Assembly: GCA_018389105.1 (NCBI GenBank)
Contig: JACATO010000087.1
Span: 558,001-622,000 of the forward strand
Direction of reading: 5' to 3'
DNA: 64,000 nucleotides
From: Nautilus pompilius
Lineage: Eukaryota; Mollusca; Cephalopoda; Nautilida; Nautilidae
Below the pieces are notes generated by a model that was given only the letters and a program-made list of their open reading frames with translations, was not told the DNA's origin and did no database searches. Positions 20,101 through 32,400 of the stretch are shown here, piece by piece. The position numbers and the translations under genes were made by a program. The stretch's first letter is position 1; every line of letters begins with the position of its first letter.

Positions 20101-23100
20101 ACTACTCAAGCAGCAGACGTTTCCACAGCAACAGCAATTGGACCAGTATCAACAGCAGGTGGTGAGTACAAATAAGCTCCTAAATTGGCATAAAAACACA
20201 GATTTGGGAATAGATTCATCAACAGATATACTTGCAAATCTTCCTTCAAGTTTATACATTTATCACAACAATGAGAAAAATATACAAAGTAGGTAGGAAA
20301 TGTTTTTTCTCTATTATTCTTTCATAAAAACATTTTAGCTGAAGAAACTATACAATAGCCTTTAGAACTGAAGACCAGCTTGTCCTTATTGTATGCTGGA
20401 ATTAAACATTTGTAGATGTAAGCAGGAAGAGATTCCTCCAAGAAAAAAAGGACTGACTGACTTTTGGATCTTCTACACATTGAATCATAGTGTACTACTC
20501 CAAAGCTATTGTGTGTGTAGGTAATAAATATATACTGGGTTACTTTCTGCAGTTGGTTACTTATGACTCCCAAACTGAAACACGTTAATGGAAGTGTGTA
20601 TACACAGAGGGTCATGGGGAATGCATTCCCAGGGTTTTCAGATTTCATCACTGGAGGCTCTACTTGTGCTATGTAATGTCATGGAAAGTCAATTCTAAAA
20701 GCAAGTTTCTCTTGAAGTGGATGTGAATCTGTAACAGGAAACAATAAAAAATAAACTGAGTTACCAACACCAGTTTATTCAAACAAAGTTTTGTTAACAT
20801 GTTCCTGCACTGGTTTAACATGGTACAGTAAGTTTAGCCACTTCCCAGGTCAGCAGAAAACAGTTCCGGAAGTTTTTTCGTTTTATACGGAAACAGCTTT
20901 AGAGTCTTGTGCACCACCTTCCACACAGTTTGCTGGGGTGGGCCACTGGATCTGGCAGCTCGATGGGTGCTGCATTCTCCATGGGGATAACCCTGTCCAA
21001 TTTCTGACGACACTTGTTGAATTTCTGCAACAATTTCCACAGGTGTAACTTGATGTCCTGATCGTGGTGCATCAGCCACACACCCTGTCCTCAAATTTAC
21101 GGATGAGATTATGCAAGGCCCTTGGGCTGCATGGGGCCATGATGAGCACCTCTGTCATGATGAAAGGTATGTAAAGCTGGCCCTCCCTAAATTAAATTCA
21201 CTGCTATAGAAAAACGTGATCTTGGAACAACAGTTTGTTCACAGGTATCTCTGTGGGCAAACTGACACATCTGACAGCTACAGAGGTGGAGATACATAAC
21301 ATAAGTAGTGTGCCCCTTGCATTCACCATTATCGCCTCTGTTAATGCATTACAGTTTGAGAGTTATAATGACAGAATGCAGGAAGTAACTTTATGGTCAC
21401 CTGATTTGTGCACATGTGCTTGTTTCCTGTTCTTTTGTTTTTTTTACACCACTGCTCATGCTGGCCAACATTTCAAAAAAAAAAAGATAACTTGTAAAAC
21501 TTTGTTCCCACACAAATGTGCTTATTCTGGATGCCTTGTGAATAGTCTCGGTTTATAATTGCTGCTGATGGTGAAGGTTAGAAAGGTCAGGCTCCCAGTC
21601 ACTAAAAATAACAACATTTACTGAAACATTAAATCTCATGAGAGGCTGTTTTATAAATTGCTTCCATTATGGCAGGGTTGGGGGGGGGGACCTAATAATT
21701 TTTTTTATCTTTAATTATCCAGTCTACCATATGTTCTTTTATTTAGCTTTAGTTGGATTTTTCTGTAAAAGTGTTAGTATTCATTTAGTCAATAAAAAGT
21801 CTATTTAATTATCTAAAACCTTTTACCTGTGAATAAGTTTGACAGTTTATATTGCCACGCTTTAGTGGCTTTGCCCTAACTAAAAAATAGAAGGAGATAG
21901 TAGAGTCTATGTGGAAAAAGTAGGAAATTTCTACGGCAAGTCAGACTGGCTTGGGCAGGGCTGTATTGATTGGAAAGCTTAGAGCAGCCTGGTATTCTGA
22001 GTTCACATGGCAGTCAGCCACCTGTCAGTTCTGCTACCTACACTAATTTCTGCAGTACAAATTACTAGCTTATCACTGGAAGACTGAACTTTCTTTAAAC
22101 TTGTTCCAAGTCATCAAAATCTTCTCTTGGGCATGATCAGGTTAATATGCTGTAACTACCACCTCTGTGCTCTGCTCCTAAATTATCGTGACCACAGAAA
22201 AATTCATTCATGTACCAAATTCTACATAAAACCATGAAAAACTTGGGAGTCAGCTCAAGACAGTTCTGCTTTAACTATACTTGCTTGTTTTAGATCTACA
22301 TGTGTCTGTAGGCTGTCTGGTAGAAGCTAGGATGCAGTAGAAACTTTTATTCTGTACTGAAAAACAGCTACATTCATTCAAAATATTCTTTATTTATAAG
22401 AAATTTTATTTTAAAAGATGCTGAAAATGTGTTTGTGAATGCATGTGAAAGTAAGGTAAATGTACTAATAGTGACTTGCTCTTGGTCACAAGGAGTCATC
22501 AGCAAAAATAAACAAGCAGATAATAGTGTATTGGATCTGGGTACACTGTTACTGTAGTGTAAAGGTGTTCCTCATTGTAATTTGTAACTGTCAGATCACT
22601 GTTTATTAAGATAAAGATCAGCTTTAAAATTTTCTTTAAAAGAAGGGGAGTATTATCTACAGCTATCTAGTAAAACGTTTGTTTAGTTTTGTTATATTGC
22701 TTTATTGGTTCATAGCAAACCACCAGCAGGATGTTACTGTAGATAGATGGCATTGATACATACGTGCATGTGTGGGACAAATTTTGCATATATCTCTGTA
22801 GGGTGAAAACTGCCAAATAATTGTAAAAATGTCTGATAATCTTTAACAAAAAAAATGCTTGGATAATGGTGGAGCATAGTGCAGCATCTGACAACAGAGC
22901 TGGGGATCAAACTTCCTGTGACAGGGTTTTTCTCTAGTGGGGACTGGTCTGTCTAGCTGGTGGGGCTTACCTCCCCTTTTTTGCAGAGTGGAAAACGGAC
23001 CAGTTGAGGGATCACAACACAAGAATAAAAAGAAAATGTTCAGCCACATCTGTTTGAAAGTAGGGTAAAGTTTTCTTATATTTTCTGCTTGTTAAGTGCT

Positions 23101-26100
23101 TCTGAGCATTAGTTATTAAGAGTTAGGGATAATTTAATTGATCCATTTATGTGCGCGTGTTTAAGAATTTACCCGCCACTCTCTTTTTCGGCAATTGGAA
23201 CATGTCAGAGTTCCTGTTTCCATGTTGCATGTCAGGTGCTGGTAGTTTAACTTTCTTGAGTTTACTGTAAACAATTTTAGTTTCTGAAATCTGATAGAGA
23301 AAGAAGAAAGGGAGGCAAGACATTATAGAAAGTGAGTTAGATAATTAACATTCAGGTTTAGAAACACGTCACAATTTAAAGTTATTTATCTACGTCAGTT
23401 TAGATGAATGAATGTTAAGCAGCCACTTTTTTTGCTTTTTTTTCCACTTCAGGACAGTTTTATGTGATGATGTCACCTCAAGATGTTTTACAGGGCCAAC
23501 GTAACATCGCACCACGGACCGGCTTCACTCCAAAACTTGAGGGTAGATCAACGCGCGATGACCGGAGGAGAGCCACCCACAATGAAGGTACCTCACTACA
23601 CTTGTAGTTCTAAAACACGAGCCTATCGAGTGCTTGTTTCTTGGGGCAAAACCCAGTAAAATGCTAAGATATAATAACTTTCTTGTAGAGTGAAAACTGC
23701 ACTTTCTCCATCCATACTGCTGCTTTTCTTCATTTTAACCAGTTCACTTTATTTGGATATTTTTCTTTTGTTTGCTTGAATTTCCATTGACTTTGATAGG
23801 AATTATTTAGCAGTTTGTATTATTGTAATATACTGGGCATCCCAAAGAGATGTATACACACTTTTGTTACGGGCATTTTTTAATGGGATGATGCAGACCA
23901 GTTGAATACCTGCCGTGCTCTCCAGATCTCTCATCACCCAACTGCTTCCTGTCGGGTGTGTTAAAGGACAAGGTGTACACAGTTACCTGATGTTTAAAGC
24001 AGAATTTTTACCTACTTGTTTACTAAGTTATAGCAAAAAGTTTACATTGTTTTAGGATGCAATAGTTCGAAAAATATGGTCTTTAAGGAATCAACAGCAA
24101 CACATTGATTGTAGACTTTAATGTATAGTTACAGACTTAAGCACATTTGGAAGTTATGACATTTCAGATTGCTACATTTATTTAATATTTGTTTGCACTA
24201 TGTCTGGCCTTAGCAATTGTAGCTCAATGTGGCATTGATGCTACCAATTGGAGGATTTTTCTTGGAATTTATTTTCCATTTCTTTTCCACAATGTTTCAA
24301 AGTTTCTTAATGTTGGTTAGTTCTACTGAGACAATATCAGGGGCCCCAAGGTGGCCATACTAACGCTATCACATTAAGCAGGGATCAGGAAACTCAGTGA
24401 AAACACAGAAACCCGTGGTTCCCAAAGTGGAGCTTAACTTGTTCAAACCATTTTTCTGCAGTTCACCTATATTTTTTCTTTTAGCTTATAAAGTTTTTCT
24501 TTTAGCTTATAAAAAGATCAACATGATGGGTTTTTTGGGGGGAGACCAATAAATGACATTAATCCAAGTAAAATGACACTAAACATTCGAAATTTAGCAT
24601 TAGTGAGTAGTGAGACGACGTAGAAATGAAAAGAATGGTGATATGCACTGACTGTAAAAGGCATTTCTTTGGAAGATGATTGTGGGTGGTTGGGGTGATG
24701 CAGAAAGGCATCATAGATAGTATTAGTGTTACAGAAATTGATGCTGGGATTGCCTTTTAAACTTCCATGGAGAATTCTGCTGTTACAAGCACTTGAAATA
24801 CTTTGATTAAAACGAGTGTAAGTAATGTAAACTAAGGTATCTTAATTAGTAATTATGCCTTTTTATGTGCATAATATTGTGTATTTTGGTGCATTCTGGT
24901 TTTCCTATGCACCCAGTAGTACGCTCCTAGGGTGCACTGATCAGTAGAGAAAAATGGCTGAGAACCGTGGTTCTGCTTTGTCCCCAGTGACTACAACAAA
25001 GAAAAAAAAAGCAGTTTATAGCGAGCAGAGGTTTAGGCAGAAATACTCAGAGAAGTTCACTGACATTGTGTCATCTTTAAAGGGTGTAAATTGTGTACAG
25101 TTTGTGTTTGTGGTTTCTCATGGAGCTGGAAATGACATCATCACTTCTAAACACCAGAAAAATTGTTCGGGATTGTCTGGAACTAATGAATTGGACTTAT
25201 TTTCTGTGAAACTCTATACCAAATGAGAAAACCATTTGATCAGAGCGGAATGTTGTCCTGGCAAGGTTAAGTCTTGTTTTGGGTGGCGATTACTATTTTT
25301 TTCCAAATTTAATGTTGGCAGGTCTGTGAGTCACATTTCTGTTTAAAGTTACTGCCTGCTGCTTTTCTCTGTAGCTGGGTCCTATTTAACATTGCACTGT
25401 GTTTGAGGGCACTTTCATGTTGGAATTCAAGTGTCTCTCACTTTGAGCTATTGCACACAATTAAAAATAACACTAGTGGCATGTAATGTTATGGTGCTGT
25501 TTTATCATTATTCCTTTTATTTTGACAATGTCTTCTGCTGTAAAATGTCTCCATATTGTCATCGTGTTTGACAGTCTTGGATATATGTTCCTTGTTGAAT
25601 TTCTCATGGCTGCATTGCCTTGCAAAGGCGTAACACATTATTCCACTCACCTGATCGGTTTTTGGAATTCCTTTGCAATGTTTAGATGCTGCTTCATGAC
25701 GGCAGGTGATGTGTGGCCTCTTGGCAGCAGCAGCAGCTATCCTGTGAGGCCTGCTTCTGTTACGCTTCTATCAGTTATATGTATTCCATGGTATTTATGT
25801 ATCTCATCACTAGTTTCTGGTGAAATTATAAAACCTATTTGATATAGAAAGATTTCAGTAGTTAATAGTAGCTATAAACTTAATATAATATTTTGAATGG
25901 TGGCATCTTCAAATCTAACGGTTGCTAGGCATGTTGCCATGGTTTTTCTTTAGGGACTAGTAAATATGGCAGACCACCAGAACTACCACACTGCCAAATA
26001 CCTACTAGAACTCTTTGTTTTATAGATGTAGGAGGAAACCCAGACAGCTGACTTGGGCAGAAAGAGTGAGGAAAAATCAAGTCAGCAAGGTTCTAACAGG

Positions 26101-27159
26101 GTTTCAAACTAGGGTCCTCAATCATGGCACTCCACTTGTTTAACCACCATGCAAACTAATGTATAGCATTCTGAGTCAGTTATGCAATTCCTCAATTTAG
26201 GCTAAATATTGAAATAATGACTCAGATGCACATAAAGTAATATGTGACGTTGCCTAATTGACATTATGCATGCATCTTCTCATAACTAACTGGTTTCCAA
26301 ACATTTTAAGCTGTTTTAATGTTTTTATGAAAGATTTTCAGTTTTTTTCCCCTAAGAGGTAGGTGTCTGGGTGTTGGTATTTTTCTTTAAAACTGTGTAG
26401 GAACTCAAAAATAGATTATTTCACTTTTGTTTCTAGCTGGTAATAAAAGACCAGAATGCCAGAGGAAATACATTTTTTCTGCCATTTGTAATAGTTAGGG
26501 AAAATAACTCTGACTTAACCAGACATTTTTTTTTTTTTTTATTATTATTATTTAAAAAATTTTCTCATCTATTTTTTGTTTTAGTTGAGCGTCGGAGGAG
26601 AGATAAAATAAATAACTGGATAGTCCAGTTGTCAAAACTTGTGCCAGAGTGTTCCCAAGACCACAACAAGCAGCAAGTCAGTTCTGTAAGTATTTGCTGC
26701 TCTCTCTGGTTTAGCTATTCCAGTAAATAGGACTTTTTCTGACAAAATAACAAGCTTATACACCCAGTCGTTTTTATTGACTATGTTCATTTATCTAGAG
26801 AGAATGTCCCTAAACCCACTGTTGGTAGATAGATGCCTACATTTATCTATGAGACCCTGACAAGTCAGGGTGGGAAACTCTGACTTAACCTAACTGCTGG
26901 TGTGCTTTCTCTCTTTGTTTTTTTCTTTTTGCAATAGAGTAAAGGAGGAATTCTAGCAAAGGCGTGTGAATACATTCAGGAATTACGAACAGCCAATGCC
27001 CGGATGGCTGAGAGCCTGAAAGAGACAGAACGTCTGACCGTTGATTCTGAATTACTACGGCAACAGTGTGAAGAGCTCAAACAGGAAAATGTGGTCCTTC
27101 GAGCTCAGCTCCAGCAACACGGGGTAGTTTTACCAGATCTACCAGGTAGTGCATCATGA
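14179..27159 (+). CDS. USF: Upstream stimulatory factor (USF), bHLH-leucine-zipper transcription factor, 8 exons
   Basis: Nuclear factor that binds CACGTG-type E-boxes as a dimer. Exons: 14179-14210, 16713-16777, 17864-17980, 18770-18864, 19990-20161, 23453-23587, 26585-26685, 26938-27159. All introns are GT-AG and phases agree, giving 312 aa (human USF1 is 310). The start MDMLDQALES resembles vertebrate USF2. A GQVTYRVVQV block follows, then the USF-specific region GQFYVMMSPQDVLQ...NIAPR at the start of exon 6. The basic region carries HNEVERRRRDKINNW (His203, Glu207, Arg211 are the DNA-contact positions). Exon 7 holds helix 1 and part of the loop, and exon 8 holds helix 2 (GGILAKACEYIQEL) and a zipper with Leu272, 279, 286 and 293 in exact heptads. 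A second in-frame donor 12 bases before the end of exon 3 would remove GEDQ. Complete and intact. Confidence 0.95.
14211..18769 (+). other. USF introns 1-3
   Basis: Introns 14211-16712, 16778-17863 and 17981-18769. Intron 1 begins GC- and pyrimidine-rich (14280-14640, including a (CAA)n tract at 14600-14622 and a (CA)n tract near 14732), then becomes AT-rich. The first 800 bases may hold further regulatory sequence. Open frames at 14156-14680 in the low-complexity part look compositional and not genic. Confidence 0.6.
18943..19588 (-). mobile_element. Non-autonomous Helitron, copy A
   Basis: In USF intron 4. Read on the minus strand it starts TCAAATACATATTTTC and ends with CTAG followed by T. 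About 10 bases before the CTAG is a hairpin CTGTG-CAA-CACAG. A TC start, a CTRR end and a subterminal hairpin are the Helitron signature. It aligns along its length with copy B at 40216-40881 (e.g. GGCCTTCAGGGCCAATGTGCAGC-type block in B, slightly diverged here). It encodes no Rep/helicase. Confidence 0.8.
20162..23452 (+). other. USF intron 5
   Basis: 3.3 kb intron with the mariner-like fragment at 20830-21150. About 22865-22990 is a weak SINE-like block with a B-box-like motif (GTTTGATCC on the minus strand). Nothing else recognised. Confidence 0.5.
20830..21150 (-). pseudogene. Mariner-like transposase fragment (N-terminal helix-turn-helix)
   Basis: In USF intron 5, minus strand. A broken frame reads NLIRKFED, then after a frameshift GCVADAPRSGHQ, a variable stretch, STHRAARSSG, and TVWKVVHKTLKLFPYK. 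This order matches the N-terminal HTH region of IS630/Tc1/mariner-superfamily elements, whose proteins read ...FEETGSVADAPRSGRP...STRRAAREL...STVHKVLHKRLKLYPYK. The catalytic part does not follow on the same strand, so it is a dead fragment. Confidence 0.75.
23831..23985 (+). pseudogene. Mariner-like transposase fragment (C-terminal catalytic part)
   Basis: In USF intron 6. The frame at 23899-23981 reads PVEYLPCSPDLSSPNCFLSG then VLKDKVYT, which matches the conserved PPRSPDLTPLDFFLWGYLKDKVY block around the last catalytic acid of mariner-like transposases; Asp is replaced by Asn. The upstream GGGCATCCCAAAGAGATGTA (23837-23856) resembles a terminal inverted repeat of such elements. Probably an internally deleted relic of the same family as the fragment at 20830-21150, but in the opposite orientation. 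Confidence 0.65.
24954..25190 (+). pseudogene. Possible hAT-type transposon zinc-finger N-terminus
   Basis: In USF intron 6. The frame starting at 24954 contains YSEQRFRQKYSEKFTDIVSS, then NCVQF, SHGAGNDI and SKHQKN. The order resembles the BED-like finger of hAT-type proteins (C..C, S.SHGG.ND...H...KH), but a Cys and a His position are lost. It ends without a catalytic domain. Alternatively a chance open frame. Confidence 0.4.
25985..26153 (-). repeat. tRNA-derived SINE, copy 2
   Basis: Minus strand: A-box-like TGGTTAAACAAGTGG (26132-26146) and B-box-like GTTTGAAACCC (26099-26109). The tail reads TGGGTTTCCTCCTACATC... AGAGTTCTAGTAGGTATTT, almost identical to copy 3. Confidence 0.7.
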
Positions 27160-29418
27160 GGAAGGATATTAGATCTATACTTTTAAATTATCTTCTTTTT
27201 TTTTTTTCTTCTCTCCTCCCGTTTTTTTTTTTTTTTCACATCATTTTCATTTAGTTTCATTTTCTACTTCATTGAATGTCATCAGCATTGCTATCTCATA
27301 TTAGTAGATGGCACTAAAGTGCTCCAATGTCATATGACCCTCTGGCAGCCATATTCAACATTCAGGTGAGGTGCAAGCGTTCTCTCATCGCATGGACGGT
27401 GTGGATTGTAGGGCAGTACGGACGTGGGCGCACAAGTACTATTCAAATCACCTGTGGTCATTTTCAAAACAAGATAATGGAAACTTTTTTAGACTATGAA
27501 AGCATGTTATAATAAGTTTGTCAATTTAAATACTTTTGTTGGTGGTATTTTTTTTTTAAAGATGATAATGATTTTGATTCACAATGAGTTAACATTTTTG
27601 CCATATTGATTAAGAATTAGTTTAGTAGCTTATTTAGATTTTGACAATGCAAAACTTAGTGAGTTTTAAAAGCCAAAAACAACACAGAAAACCTCTATTC
27701 TCTTAGTTGCAAATACAAAAAAAGACGTTATTGCTGTTATGCATACTTCCATCTTTTAGTTGTAAATATGATGTTATCCCTGTTGTATAAATATCTCAGT
27801 ATTAGACAAACCTCAATGTTTTAGCTGTAAATATCTGTTATCATTGTTAGGCAAACTTCATTTTTCCAGAAACAATATTGTCATACTCAATTAGTCTGGT
27901 AGTTTTAGTTCTCATTTCAATGGTAAAAGAAAAAGGGTTACTTTGTTTTTCAGAGAATGGTTATGGTGTTACAGTTAAAAATTAGGAAAGCACCTATCAT
28001 AAAAAAGATCAGTTATAGTAACATGGGAGTTAGGTTTGTACATTGAAAATACTGCTGAATTGTTTTTGTTTTTCTGATAACAGCTCATCTGAAATACTTG
28101 AGTTAGCTTTCCAACAGTAATATATAGTCTAAGTTTCTTTTTTCACTTATTAATTTTTAAAAAAAATTTGTTTGTTAAATTTACTTATTTTGAAATGAAA
28201 GAATAATTTAAATTGCATCAGTTGGACTCTTTTTAGTTATATTCCTTTATTCATCACGCTCGCCAGGTGGATCTTTTTATAAAAGATTTGTCCAATTTGG
28301 GAACTGGACAAGGTGACTCAGGAAAAAAAGAATGTAGCTCAGCAGGCATTTTCAAGAAGAATTGCTTGACTAATTTATATATAGATATACACACACACAC
28401 CACGTACGTACGTATGTATACATGTTTTTTTTTTCTGCTGGCTGCATCGTCATCACATTGCAGAACAGAAATTAGATGAAGAAATCTAAGTGATTATTGG
28501 CATGTAAAGGAAGGAGGATATGGCTTTAGCTAGTTTGATTGATACATCTCCATTATACCAGGTGGTTAAACTCTGTATTCTTAGCTCTGGGTAGTTTCTG
28601 CCTTGACAAACTGATTTCAGTCTTAAATTACAAAAGTAATATTATTTGTATTAATTTCTTTCTTTAAGTTTGGTCAGTTAATATTTCCAATAATTGCATA
28701 GAAAATTTAATTGTCTTTAAATGAAACTAAGAGCAACTTTCTAAGTTTGTTTGTGGCAGTAGAGAATGTTTCCATAAATATTTTCTAGTTATTGACTACT
28801 ACAAGTAGCTTACTCACTTGTTGGGTAGGTGTGAGACCTGACAGCCATATATCAGCCTTCAGCAGTTGGATGCTGAGTAGTTAGTGTCATCTTCCAGATC
28901 ATGGAAATAATTTCACTCACTGCTGACTCCATTAGAAGTTCCTGCTATTGTTTTTGTGGCTGTGGAGAAGAAAGTTGCACTTGTTAGACTAATAGCATCC
29001 TTGTCTTCTAACTGAAACCACTGATTGTTTCCTAAGTGATTATTCTTGCACTCGCATGTATGATGATTTCTGATAAAGGAACAAGTATTTCAAGAGATGC
29101 TTGGACAGTCTTTAATTCGTGGCACAAAAGCCCTACAGAAGCTCCAGTTTATTGTTTAGAGGTACACACCTATCTGTCATTGGCAATTTATTGCACCCAA
29201 CAAAAATATTTAAAGAAAACCATATATGCCGCTTTCATAGTGTTCAAGAGAAAAAACTTTATCAAATCTACTAAAAGAAAAAAAGTTTGGTACTTCAAAG
29301 CAAATTTTATGTTATCTCCCTTTGAGCGATTTCAGTTGGAAGTTAAAATGACATTTTAACTCAGATGTCTGTAATGCTTGGAAATAACTTTTTTTCTTGT
29401 TGTTTAAACAGGTTGATA

Positions 29419-29452
<34 letters not shown>

Positions 29453-32400
29453 ACAAAAATTATGGCTGCAGTAAAATTATAAAGTTTGCCATTAGTACAT
29501 GTATTAATATTTTTTATTGGTGACACATTGTCTGGAGAACATCTTCACCCTGATTGCTCAATGTGTTTGAAAAGAATGAAATGTTAAATTATGTATTGCT
29601 GTAAATGTTGTCTATAAAATTTTCATCACTTTTTCACTTAAGCATCTTGCTTTGCTTTTCTTTTCCCTTTGTGCTGATTTTAAACTAGTTCACTATTCGC
29701 ACATTTTTTTATAACACAAAGTAATGTGCAGCTAATGGTCGCCAGTACAAGCTGGTGTAGTGATTAGGCTCCGTTTCTTTCTGTCGTCGAACAAATTCTA
29801 TCGAACACTTTTTTTTATGTCCCTGGACTTATACAATCTAAAGGGAAGTCACTCACCTTTAGTGCATCATCTCCCTTTGCCTTTTTTTTTTTTTCAAATT
29901 TTCACCAGAAGTTCCGAGATACTTCTGCCACTGCTATGTTCACTGTGGTTTGTTTGGTTTCTCTTAGAATTTAATTTTATATATATAATTTATTTTAAAT
30001 GTAAAAGTAAATTTTGCATGGGTTTTTGTTTTCTTTGTATGTAAAAAAAAAAAAAGAAGAAGAAGAGAGGCTGAGAAAGTTGGTTGATTGTATACAGCCC
30101 TACTGAGTGAATCTTTGACTAGCCCTGCCAGTCACTTATCCTCAGTCTGAATACCAAATTGTCCCGAGTTTTATTTTCTAAGATGTAGCCTGAGTGTCCA
30201 GTTCTCTTGAGACTGCACATTAATTAGCTGTCAGCAGCAGCTCTTGCCCGTCTCTTTCAGTCCCGTCTTTTGTTTGTAACCTCTATAATTCTAAGTAAAT
30301 TATCAAACCTTGTGCATGATGTCTTCCACTATAAATTAATAACAATATATTTGTTGAAGGCCTGAGACAAAGCATCACACAAAAAGACAGAGTCACTTAT
30401 AAACATCTTTACTACTAATATTTACAAGATCCACCTTAGTCAGCTGACCGGTGATTGCGGCCTCCGGAAAGGCAGTTCCAGAAATGCCGTGGTAGTTGTT
30501 TCCTGCCTGCCACCTGCTAAACAGTATTTTAGCACTGTTAGACCTTGGATTTGTTAATGTTGCATACAGTTTTATAGGAAAGATGGGGTCAAAACTGGCA
30601 GAACCATCTCTTATCCAACAAGATTTTATTGTGCACATTGAAAATGATCATTATTTAACTATACTCTTGCATTGGATTAAAATTTTGCCAGACTTATAGA
30701 ATTTAAGAAGCTAAAATGCATGACACTATTTTCCGGTTTTACTGTTTGCTGAAGCTGATTGTTTATTGTTATAAGCCACATAGTCCAGACCACTGCATTA
30801 TGGTTATTGCCAGATAAGGAAGTATTCAGCTGAGGTGATGTAGAACAGGAAATCTTTGTGTTAACTTGCGATGATTCAAAGTTAGTTTTGGCCTTTAAAT
30901 TGATTCTGATAGTTTCTCATTATTCAGGTCTTATGTTACAAGAGTTTGATAACATACGGAATTCCTTTTTTTTCTCTCCCCAGCAAAGGTTGGTTCTTTT
31001 CTTTTTTTTGTGTGTGTGCTGCCACAAAAAACTTAGAAAACTACTCTTTTAAACTGTGATCTTGGTCCCTTCTAACAACTGTTTCCATTATTATTAGTCA
31101 CCTAACCAGGGGTAATGCTAAAGGGTGCCACTGACCTTTTATGGGTGGATGATTTTAATCCTTTTTCTTCAAAAGAAAATAATATCCAGATTTAAAAACT
31201 GAGGGGAACTCTGGTTGTCCTTCAATAAGAAATCTCATTTCAGTCTCCAGATGGAGTTACCCATCTTCTTTTCCTCTCCCTAAACAACTGGCTCGCATCA
31301 CCAGCATTCTGATGCACATCTTTCCAGTTGTCATGTCTATCATCACAGTTCACCCACATTCTCAGTAAATGTGTCAGTTTGCAAAGATCTGGTAGAACTG
31401 GAAATGCATTCACAATAAGAATTTTTTAGACTGACGATCCAAGTAAATGTTCACAAACAATTTGCGATCAACCAAAGGCTTTTGTTAATCTTCTTGCTTT
31501 CCTTCTCAACATCAAATGCTTCTATTTGGGTATGGGAAGGTTTTTTTCCCAGACGACAACTTTCATAGTTCCTGCCTTTTTTTTTGTATTTCTACTTTTA
31601 AAAAATTAATAAACTAGTAATGTTAAATTTAAAATGTGTCAAACTAAGTCTTCTGTTAATTAAGTTTCTACCATAGACAAAAGTAAATCATTTTACTTTA
31701 TCTATTATGAGGCAGGAAGTCACTATAGCATTATATTATTTCTGCCTACCAGCACTCACGATGAAGCCATCAGTGACTGACAAATAGTTTATTATATTTA
31801 GGTATAGAATTATTATTATTTTTACTAAAGAAATATTTCCAGCTGTCATAGTGATGCCTTACAGGAAATTCAGCTAATTTACAATTTTTTTTTCATGCAT
31901 TTTAAATGTTAGTTCAATAGAGACAACTTGTTTGTTGTATCTCCACTCAGAGTCATTAATTTTAAACTTTAGGTCCCCTCAAATTGTTAAACTATGAATT
32001 ACTAGCTTTTGTCCCTTTGAATAGTACAATTTTAGGATTTTTAGTAAAAGATGCACACTTGTAAATGTATCTATTAGTATAGTGAAAGTCCACTATATCT
32101 CAAACTATTGTTATATATCCTGTTAAACCATGTGATTTAACACGCACGCACACGCAGTGAATTGCTTCGTTCAAACTGCCATTTCTATTATAAGTAATGC
32201 CAAAGGGGACTTACACAAGCTTCATCCTGTTCCCTCTTGTACTTGATAAAAGAAAATTGTAAAAACCTTAAGTATATTGCTTTTGATTTTTGAAAATACA
32301 AGCGGTTTTACCTAATCTGAGCAAAAAATTATTGACCAGTGTAATATTGTACTAGAGCTTCTTTGGTGGATTAATAATATCTTCCATAATTTTAATAAGA

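Larger units (their letters stand above)
23588..26584 (+). other. USF intron 6
   Basis: 3.0 kb intron holding the mariner-like C-terminal fragment, the possible hAT fragment and SINE copy 2. Confidence 0.6.
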
